In this document: positions 36,266-44,495 of the stretch, one piece after another
Layout of the letters: each line of letters begins with the position of its first letter
Numbering within the stretch: position 1 is the stretch's first letter
Assembly: GCA_015501585.1 (NCBI GenBank)
Contig: JADNRY010000039.1
Location: 62,001-126,000 of the forward strand
DNA from: Rhodocollybia butyracea
Lineage: Eukaryota > Basidiomycota > Agaricomycetes > Agaricales > Omphalotaceae
DNA length: 64,000 bases
Direction of reading: 5' to 3'
Translations under genes and position numbers: made by a program
Notes under the pieces: model-generated
What the model was told of the DNA's origin: nothing
What the model saw: the letters and a program-made list of their open reading frames with translations, nothing else
Databases searched by the model: none

Positions 36266-37082
36266 ATGAAAAGACTACATATCCGATATTGCTGGGTGCT
36301 TGTCTTCTTCGCTGCGCTCATCTCCACTGTGCATGCAATGCCTGCCCCTCCCCAAGGCAAACGCAAACGCCAAAAAGCCATCAAGGTAGAATCCAATTCG
36401 ACAATATTGATTTCATTCTATTCACAGTTACTAGCATGGAGTTACCATGTTTGGTGTGGTTGATAATGCGATTGACTGGTCCTACTTCCCTGTTGTGACA
36501 CGTAGAGAAAAAAATGCGATAAGTAAGGTCATTTCCACCCGGGTACACGAGATGGAAGAACGCGCCGGCGCCGGCGTAAAGAAAAATGATTTTCCTTTAT
36601 ACTCTTTCCGCTACACCAACCCCTCCGAGTCGACCATTATCAACCCCAACCCCAACTATGCCGATACCACGGTCCAGTGGGCCGATCCTAATGAGATCGT
36701 TATTTTTGTGTTCGAGGCACGAGATAAGACTGCTATTTGCGGCAAATGGCCATGTCTTGGGTTCCACAAAGATCAATGGACTGTTGTCTCTGGGCTTTAT
36801 CAGATGGACCCGAATCGGAAAGAAGATAACCCCCCTAAACCAGGCGATGAGATCAGAAAGGCTGAAGAAGAGTTTTGGAAGTTGTGTCCACGAAAGGAGT
36901 TCGAGGAGAAGTGGCCGGAGCTGGAGGAAGCGATCGAAGAGCAGTATCAAAAGCGAGTTGAGGAAGAGCAGAAAAAGCAGCGACAACTTGATGACAGAAA
37001 AAAAAGAAAAAAGGCTGCGGCGGCTGAGGCAGCTGAGGTGGCTGAGGCCGCCGATGCAATTGGCGCCGACGAAAAAGCCTAA
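36266..37082 (+). CDS. Array protein E: secreted CX4C-domain paralog (255 aa)
   Basis: Exon 1 is 36266-36385, intron 36386-36434 (49 nt, phase 0), exon 2 36435-37082. The signal peptide core is VLVFFAALISTVHA, then MPAPPQGKRKRQKAIK. The linker is the shortest of the family and strongly basic, with KR pairs that a Kex2-type protease could cut. Exon 2 gives HGVTMFGVVDNAIDWSYFP, YSFRYTNPSEST, VIFVFEARDKTAICGKWPC, GLYQMDPN, FWKLCPRKEFEEKWPELEEA and a charged, Ala-rich tail with KKRKK. Closest by eye to domain 1 of C/D. Function unknown; secretion inferred from the signal peptide. Confidence 0.8.
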
Positions 37083-37363
37083 AACGAAGGAATAAATGGC
37101 TGTGTCTGATATATCTTGAATTCAAGTACATAGAAATTCTCCGAATGCCATTGCATAGTCCGATTTTTTTTTCATCTGATGATGCTTAGGCGGAGAAGGA
37201 GGATAACCAGTACGGTCCCATCGAGGAGGGCCTAATGCGTGCCGCGGATGTGGTAACCTAAGGTGGTCCTGAGCTGTTGCACGCAGCCAGCTACCCACAC
37301 GGATATCGGGATATATCATTGCCCGATTGCGCAGATAACTTCGTACCTGATACTTGATACTGC

Positions 37364-38180
37364 CTAGAATCTTGCCATGCTGCCCACCGGAAGTCGATAC
37401 AAAGGCACACGAAAATACTCTCTCGTTGAACAGATTCACGTCTTTCCATTGTACGTCGACACCGACATCATCCAGGTGTAGTTCCGCCAGGTGCGAATAT
37501 ACATCGTAGAACAGTAATTCTAGAGCAGAGGCGACTCAGTTGAGATGAAACCAGAATAAGCGGCGTGTATGTACTCACTCGTCGAGCCTAGAAAAAGTTA
37601 GACCCTGACTCTGGACTAGCAAGCTAGCTTAGATCAGGTGGATGGTCAAAGAATCCTCGTAGAGCATGGTAATCTTCAAGAGAATGTACCGGTGTAGATG
37701 ATATCGAATCCTCCAACTTAACTGCGAGTAAGTCTTCTATCCAGCCTTGCCATTTACATTCGAGGATTTTAACACCAGGTTTCTGATACCAGCTGTGCTC
37801 TTTCATACGCTGTAACACGTCTGGATGGGGTTCTACCATCGTGTGGGTTGCGGGAGGGACAGGGAGGGATTGGAAGAGCGTGCCGATCTGGTGACGAGAT
37901 GAGTTGTCACGGTTGTTTGAGAGTAAAGAGAAAGCGTTTACTTACTATACCCAGGCCAAATCCGATGTTGAGTACCTTAGCTCAGGGTGATATCGCCCGC
38001 AGTGTTTTTCATGTTGTCCACAGCGTTCCAGATGGCTCCTTCTGCGACGAGGAAGTGCACGAGGTCGATGTCCTGCATGGAGAGCAGATATGCCCTCCGA
38101 GTTTTGATACCGGAGCGGAGCGCCTTCGGCAACGACGCGTTTGCTTACGTCGATGGGATGTTCTCCAAGAGTTGTTAGTA
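37364..38180 (-). pseudogene. RMT2-like arginine methyltransferase remnant, copy 2
   Basis: The minus strand reads HPIDVSKRVVAEGAPLRYQN, then DIDLVHFLVAEGAIWNAVDN in a different frame, and KVLNIGFGLGI followed by a GTAAGT donor. It continues IGTLFQSLPVPPATHTMVEP, HPDVLQRMKEHSWYQKPGVK, ILECKWQGWIEDLL and, in another frame, EYFRVPLYRLPVGSMARF ending at 37364. VLNIGFGLGI is SAM-binding motif I and the order matches RMT2. Copy 2 keeps motif I and PHPDVLQ, unlike copy 1, so it is less decayed. The frame is still broken after SALHA in the ankyrin-like part, before the C-terminal YFRVPLYRLPV, and by a TAA just before KVLN. I call it a pseudogene. Missed exons could repair some but probably not all breaks. 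Confidence 0.7.
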
Positions 38181-38825
38181 TGTGAGCAGTCTCTTCGGAT
38201 TTAGATCCAGACTCTTCATCGTGTCAAGGTAAATTCGGAAAAATTCATAAATAGGCGCTCATTCGATTCGTGACCACGTGCACATAAATTCTTGACTTCA
38301 AAGTTTAAGTTCAGACAGCTTCAGACTGACCTTTATGGACAAGCTTTCCACCCGCAGGTACTTGCTTGAGTACTTACATCTAGAGTCTCATTCTGTTACT
38401 TTTGTCCTACTCGACACGAAGAAAATCAAGTTCTGGTTCGGCTGGGCCAAAAGATTCTGAAAGGCTGAGGCCACCAGCGTGTTCCGTTTCTCGTACAGGT
38501 ATTACAAGTCATTTATCCTTCGGGCCTCGGGCCCAGGAGCAAGCCACGAATTTTTTCCAACTGCTAGCTCAGCTCACACAATATTTTTCCTGACACCCCA
38601 AGACTTACCTCGACGCGCCAACACTGCGAATCTAATTGCCTTGGGCCCATTTTCTTCTGTGCTCTGCCCACCGGTACTCCAGTCCCAAGAATCTTAATTA
38701 TCCCACAACGTCAAGCCTCTCTAGTGGTACATAAATGATAAATCAGGGAAGGACCCGGTAAACTCTTTCCAAAATGTTTACACACTTTACTTCAATGCTC
38801 AAAGACTCTTGGACTTTTTTTTCGC
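38181..38825. other. Duplicated linker and decayed array promoter before copy F
   Basis: Related to 35613-36153. Near 38725 there is ACATAAATGATAAATCAGGG, a degraded form of the array TATA/leader, and CTCAAAGACTCTT near 38798 matches the leader of gene E. The clean TATA element and the upstream GCGCC element are gone. Confidence 0.5.
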
Positions 38826-39231
38826 TGATCATTACACCTCGCGCCCTCACCTGGGCCTCATCTTCTTTTTGCTCGTCTTTGTGCATGCAATATCTGGCCG
38901 AATCTCTGCCGACATTGTGCCCACCTTCCAACCTAGTCCTTTCCACAATTGAAACCATGCAGGTAGATACAACCAGTTGGCTTCGCTTTCGTTCATTCAC
39001 AACTACCTAGAAAACCGAATATCCGGCATCAATAAGGAAGACCTCACTCCTGTGAACGAAATTACAATTGACACGAAAAATGGATTACTAGAGCGATTAT
39101 TAAAATGCTCTTCCCCGAGGCACAAAAATGCCAAGGAAAAAGATTCATTACACTGCCTGACGGAAGAACATGTAGAGCACTCTGATAGCAAGCCAACATC
39201 GACTGAGATTACAGCCGCGAAAGAGATGTGA
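38826..39231 (+). pseudogene. Array copy F, decayed
   Basis: At the expected start the sequence is CTGATCATTACACC where the live paralogs have an ATG. A signal-peptide-like stretch (LIFFLLVFVHA) survives but is out of frame with that start. The conserved intron is present at 38963-39010 (48 nt, GTAGATAC to CTACCTAG). After it an open frame reads NRISGINKEDLTPVNEITID to a TGA at 39229, but it lacks the RYTNP and Cys-x4-Cys parts of the family. Loss of start, a frameshift and loss of the domain core mark it as a dead copy and the right end of the array. Confidence 0.6.
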
Positions 39232-39535
39232 TAATTCATGAACATGGGCCTTCTGTGCTCCTCCGGTAAAGAGATCTACTCCGTGTCGGAGTTCCAACCG
39301 GTTCAGATGCAAACTCGAACGACGTGAATCTCACTCTCCACGCGAACTCAGAATGATTTCCCATTTTTTCTCTCGCGGGGTGGAGTGTACAACGCCAACT
39401 CTCGCTCTTCCAGCGAGCCTATTACCCTAGTACCACGCCAAACAGTACAAGCCTCTTCCTCATCAGCGACTAGCCATCGCTTTTAAAACCTCAGAGATGT
39501 CGATGAAGCCTGGGTAGTCACCTACGCCTCCAAAA
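39232..39535. other. Short intergenic spacer
   Basis: About 300 bp between dead copy F and the polyubiquitin-like gene. No feature seen. Confidence 0.4.
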
Positions 39536-40355
39536 TCATGACACAGTTGGTGCGTCGACCACCAAACTGATAGTCGCATCATTCCGAATGTTATAAGAGG
39601 CCATCGTACGACCGTTCTCCAGCTGCTGCCCGGCAAAGAAAAGACGCTGTCGATCAGGCGGGACACCCTCCTTGTCCTGGATCTTGGCCTTCAGGGCCTC
39701 GGTAGTATCAGAAGACTCGACTTCAACTGATATCGTGATCATCCCCGTCCAGGTTCTTACAAAGACCTGCATCCCGCCGCGCAGGTGGAGCGTTGAGTGG
39801 AGAGTGGAGTTGTGTTGGATGTCATACGAAGAAAGGGTGCGAGTATCTTCCAGCTGTTTTCCGCCAAAGAAAAGACGCTGGCGGTGAAGGCCATATGCAT
39901 GAGGAGTTCTTTACGACATTAAATAAGGAGTCAAGCATCTGAATTTTAGGCTACATACTATGTCACTCACCCAAGCTCCTTATCTTCTCCGATCTTGGCG
40001 ATCTTGGCTTTAACATTGTAGATGGTGTCGGAAGACATGACTTCGGCTGCAGTGGGCTCATCGGTCAACGTCTTGATGAAGATCTTCATCATGGTATCAC
40101 GAAGCTTGAGGACCATGTGGGGCAGCGTGCGGGCAGACTCTTTCTGGATGGTATCATCCGATTCCGAGAAAGCCCGCCTGTCCTCTAGTAGCTGCTTTCC
40201 AGCAAAGATCCGCGCGCGCTGCTGGTCTGGACGAATTCTATCAATACAGTAGAACGAGAGTCAACGCCGAAATCTTTCCTCCCTATCAGAAGCAATTGAA
40301 CTTACTCTTGGGTCTTGGCCTTAACAATGACATTGTCAGTCATATCTGAGGGCAT
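39536..40355 (-). CDS. Strongly diverged polyubiquitin-like gene (three units)
   Basis: Three ubiquitin-like units are read from 40355 downwards. Unit 1 is cut short at its N-terminus ([16 protein letters not shown], intron, [20 protein letters not shown]) and ends KLRDT instead of Gly-Gly. Unit 2 ([32 protein letters not shown], intron, [20 protein letters not shown]) ends LHLRGG. Unit 3 ([48 protein letters not shown]) ends VVDAPTVS with a TGA at 39536, so there is no terminal Gly-Gly. Relative to ubiquitin, unit 3 has Lys6 to Arg, Lys11 to Met, Lys48 to Gln and Lys63 to Asn. True polyubiquitin is nearly invariant, so this is a relaxed or re-purposed copy, possibly on the way to a pseudogene. 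Splice sites look intact (GTAAGT, GTGAGT). The start is uncertain. Confidence 0.7.
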
Positions 40356-41654
40356 ACTGGGAAAATCGGATGACAGCTATTTGCAAAGCCAGAAGCGAGG
40401 CTGGCCTTGCGGTGCACAAGTCACATCAGTAACATACATACGCATATATTCTCAGAACCTCCCAGGTCTTCCTTCTTCTGAGAGACGTGAGTAATTTCAT
40501 CCGATGCTGCTCCAACTCATGCCTGGACGTCTGGACATGTGAACAGTTCACTCCGCGCTCTTTGACTCTTCGACAGCAGATCAATCGAGTATGTACAACA
40601 TTGCCCTTGTTGCCAAGTTTTCGTCGCCTCAAGACTGGTAGTGGGTTTCGTGGGACCACGGACTTTTCGAACTCGGCCCAAAATGTTCAATCCGCGGGAG
40701 ATCGTTGGAGCTCAGGCAGGTGTTCTTTTCAGGTGGTAAGTACTGTATGCGGTGCCGCTGCCTTGGCGGTTACTGCAAACATCTTACCCCCATCAATGAC
40801 AAAAAGTATCAGTTTTATTCCGGAAAAATTATTCGTGACAAAGTTTGGAAGATTTATGCAGCAGCGCATCTGTTCTCTGCTCCTCCTTAACAAGCCCGCT
40901 TGAGCGGCCCTTTGGGCCGGTAACTTCTTGTTCATTCTTAAAACTCTGACGGTACCTTGTGGCCTTCCTGACATGCTCGTCATCAAGCTTCATGCATCAA
41001 AGTTGCATCAAGGTACACCTACAGAAACTGAAAAAAATACTTATTGGAGGCATGGATTTTCGTCAAGAATCAATGAATAGATTCAATACGTTGCATCATT
41101 TTCCAGATTTGGGAAATCTATATATCTATGGATATCACGATATATCTCTGGGAAACAACTGAGGTACTAAGGTACTGGGAGAGGTGCATATGTCATTTCG
41201 GTGATTTGACTCGGCTCGAATCCGGTCAATGAGGATGGCAAAATCATCAGTAACTTACATGTCAAGGCCGTTCAGGCCCGCATTTTATGTTGGTCGTTTT
41301 TTACTCGGCATTAGTAGCGTCGATGATAGATATTGTTGACAGGAAAGGTCTTTCCAGGGGGATTTAGAAATCTCCGGCGCTGTAATAACTTTGCAACCTA
41401 CGTAAATTGCAGTTCATAAAGTGCTATTGGCCAGCTGGTTCGTCACTTGTGTAATAGGCCGAGGTGAACTCGGAGGCTCCTAAGGTCCACTCGGTATTTT
41501 TTGCATGGCATTGGACTTGTAGAAATGTAGAAGATTTGAACTTTTAATACGGCAAGCGTCATACATCGTAAAAAGTATACGGGCCATTAAGTGGATAGGT
41601 AAGCTAGCATCAGGACGATAGTAGAGGCTTGATCTCTTGATATTTCGCGGAAAA
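40356..41654. other. Intergenic interval
   Basis: About 1.3 kb between the polyubiquitin-like gene and the first methyltransferase. A 138-codon plus-strand frame (40487-40903) has no motif and is contradicted by overlapping frames. No repeat or RNA gene recognised. Confidence 0.4.
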
Positions 41655-42639
41655 CTACTTCTTCCTTGCGATAACAACTGTAGTCTTGTACGGATACTCG
41701 AACACCCCTGCATCTTTATCGATCCACTTCTTGTCCACCTTCTCAGAGATCAGAATATCTCTGCACCTTTCAACCAGCCTATCAAACTCTTCTTTCCTCT
41801 CTCTTTCCATGACGGTAACGTAACTCTTACTCCTGACTCTCTCCACAACGCCATCTACTGTGGTTGGGATGACCCACTCATACGTGGCTTCCGAGGGCTG
41901 CTTGAACAGCGTTGGATATATAGGGCATTGCTTTGGATCAAACGTCGCGCGCCAAAGGCCTTTTCGGGATTGAGGCGCTCCGCCTTCATGGAACTCATAC
42001 AAGGCGCGCAGCTGGGCGATCCATGTGGCGCTGTCCCCGTCTTCAAAGTTCCATACGTAAACAACGACACCAGAAGGTTTGAGGATCCTAGAAAACTCAA
42101 CCGAGGCAGCGTCGTAAGCTGGGTGGGCCCAGTGATAGGCTTGAGCCATAACAATTATATCTGCCCATCCATCTTCAATTCCTGTCTCGGTGAAAGTTCC
42201 TTCTTTGATAGAGATCCTGACTTTGGTTTCTCCTAGTACGTGGTTCATAGTACCTAGCCAGAGCTGAAGAGATATCGGAGTCACTTACCGCTTTCAGTCC
42301 GGGGTTCAATGACGGTCTTATAGAAATGAGCTCTCATCCCTGCACTAGGTTCCACAGCCTGGATTTCCGCAATAGAGGAAGACCAATCTGGATGGGCAAG
42401 GAGAGCACGCGTGAATATCCCTGTGCCTGCACCGATTTCAACGACGTTGAACGGAGAAGAGCGCTCCTTGGGGATATTTTGACTGATATGAGCCAGGACA
42501 GAGGGTTGGTACGATGGCCGTGCACTAGTAAATCGATAAGATTTTCTGCGCAGTTCAGGCATTTGAATACTACATACCGATCGTAAACCTCATTTGTTCC
42601 TTCTCCAAACCCACGTTGTGCAATGGAATGAACAGACAT
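41655..42639 (-). CDS. Class I SAM-dependent methyltransferase, paralog 1
   Basis: The ATG at 42639 gives MSVHSIAQRGFGEGTNEVYD. An intron (GTATGTAG to TTACTAG) joins to SARPSYQPSVLAHI. SAM-binding motif I is VVEIGAGTGIFTRALL, and the acidic motif II end is IQAVEPSAGMRAHF. After a second intron, ETGIEDGWADIIVMAQAYHW and SVEFSRILKPSGVVVYVWNF complete the Rossmann methyltransferase fold (Methyltransf_11 type, like yeast TMT1/CRG1). The C-terminal part (RERKEEFDRLVERCRDIL, EYPYKTTVVIARKK) ends at 41655. Substrate unknown; small carboxylates or other small molecules are typical for relatives. It should be soluble. The second paralog lies 0.5 kb upstream in the same direction with identical exon structure. 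Confidence 0.88.
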
Positions 42640-43157
42640 TCACGGTTTGTGGATCTGATTCTTAGGTGTTCGAATAGACTGGAAAGAGTGATATTATTAT
42701 TGGTCTGAGAGCTATTTTTGACCCTGCAGTGGCGTGCGAAAAACGATCATCTTTTTAATGGCCAAAGCGTCGACTTTCAGACTCGGACTTAACGAATCAT
42801 AAATGTTAATGTTAACAGGCTTACTGCAGATAATAAGGTGCCTACTTTTGAAATTAGCAGAGAAGAAAGTGATAGAAAAATTACCCATGACGCAAACTGA
42901 CTTGGCCGATACTCACAGAAGAGTGTGGACTGGACAGCGAGTAAAGTTACTGTTATCTAGCTGAAAGGTTTATCAAGTGAAGGGCCACCTGCTGATGCTC
43001 ACAGGTGCTTCTCGCCATGTTTCGTTTTGCGTTCATTCTATCAGCCACAACGAAGCCGCGGGATCCTGGTCCGGCGACGTTCAATTATAGATACTTAAGT
43101 CACAAAGCAATGATAGTGCTCGATTCAAGCTACAGTATATACAAGTTTTATGCACGT
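42640..43157. other. Spacer between the two methyltransferase paralogs
   Basis: About 520 bp with no gene. It should contain the promoter of paralog 1 and the 3' end of paralog 2. Confidence 0.4.
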
Positions 43158-44126
43158 CTACTTCTTCCTTGCAATGATAACTGTGGTCTTGTACGGATAC
43201 TCGAACACCCCCGCGTCTTTATCAATCCACTTAATATCCGCCTTGTCAGAATCCAAGATCTTTCTAATTCCTTCAGTCAACCTATCAAACTCTTCCTTCC
43301 TCTCTCTTTCCAAGACCGCAATATAGCTCTTGCTCCTGACCTTCTCGATGACGCCTTTTATTGTCGTCGGGATAACCGTCTCAAACGTGTTCTCCACGGG
43401 CGGCTCGAACAACGTCGAATAAATCGGGCATTGTTTGGAATCAAATGTCGCCCGCCAAAGCTCATTTCGAAATTGGGGGGCTCCGTTTTCGTGGGATTCA
43501 TATAAAGAGCGTAACTGGGAGATCCAGGCAGGGCCACCTTCAAGATTCCATGTATAAACAACAGCGCCGGAGGGCTTGAGAATCCTGGCAAATTCAACAG
43601 AAGCAGCGTCGTACGCAGGATGGGCCCAATGATAGGCTTGAGCTATGAAAACTATATCCGCCCATTCATCCTCAACTCCTGTCTCGGTGAAGCTTCCATC
43701 TTTAATGGAGATTCTCAGTTCACCTGCCAGATAAATATCGTTAATACCAGCCAGCGTTAAAGGAGTCAAGTGACAGACCACTTTCTTTATAAGGCCCAAT
43801 TACAGTCTTTTCGAACTGGGCTCTCATTCCAGCACTAGGTTCCACTGCTTGAATCTCCGTGATACATGAGGACCAATCAGGATGAGCAAGAAGAGCACGG
43901 GTAAATATTCCTGTTCCTGCACCGATTTCAACAACGTTGAAAGGTGAAGAGCGCTCTTTTGGGATACTTTGATGGATATGAGCTAGGACAGAAGGCTGAT
44001 ATGATGGCCGTGCACTAAAGTCGATAGTTATGAGAGGATCTATGGGCAACGGGAGAGTGCACACCGATCATAAATCTCGTTTGTTCCTTCTCCAAATCCC
44101 TGCTGTGCAATCGAATGAACGGCCAT
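43158..44126 (-). CDS. Class I SAM-dependent methyltransferase, paralog 2
   Basis: The ATG at 44126 gives MAVHSIAQQGFGEGTNEIYD, followed by an intron starting GTGTGCAC and the exon SARPSYQPSVLAHIHQ. Motif I is VVEIGAGTGIFTRALL, identical to paralog 1, then QAVEPSAGMRAQF. After the second intron come ETGVEDEWADIVFIAQAYHW and FARILKPSGAVVYTWNLEGG. The C-terminus is EYPYKTTVIIARKK, ending at 43158. Differences from paralog 1 cluster in the C-terminal half (for example PPVENTFETVIPTTIKGVIE against QPSEATYEWVIPTTVDGVVE), where substrate specificity of such enzymes often lies. The two genes arose by a fairly recent tandem duplication. Substrate unknown. Confidence 0.88.
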
Positions 44127-44495
44127 GATCTGCGGGCGACGTAAACTGGAAAGATCTCCCAGATGGTCAGTTTTGTAGAGTCCTAAGTTATTCATCGCCT
44201 TTATATATCATAAACCTTCTATCGATAATTCAAATGCAGCTTAATAAAAATCACAGGGGCCTGACTCGACAAGAGTCAGCACAAGAGTGGTACTATTTTG
44301 GGAATACAATCAAGGCGAAAATAGCAGTCATTCGCGGTTGCGTACTCCGTGGTGCCTATTTCCCTTAGAACATAATGCCGAGTTGATCATTTTTCTCTTT
44401 CCCGTTGACATCCACCACTTCCAAACGACTTGACCACAAATATCAGTCAAGTACCCCGCTAGAGACCACGAGTAATGGTCAACTCCGCTTAAGCA
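44127..44495. other. Spacer upstream of methyltransferase paralog 2
   Basis: About 370 bp between the 3' end of the HDA1-like gene and the methyltransferase start. No feature recognised beyond a presumed promoter. Confidence 0.4.

Noticed and set aside
40487..40903. 138-codon plus-strand open frame
   Set aside because: No motif, low-complexity start, and overlapping open frames on both strands. Position fits a plain intergenic region.
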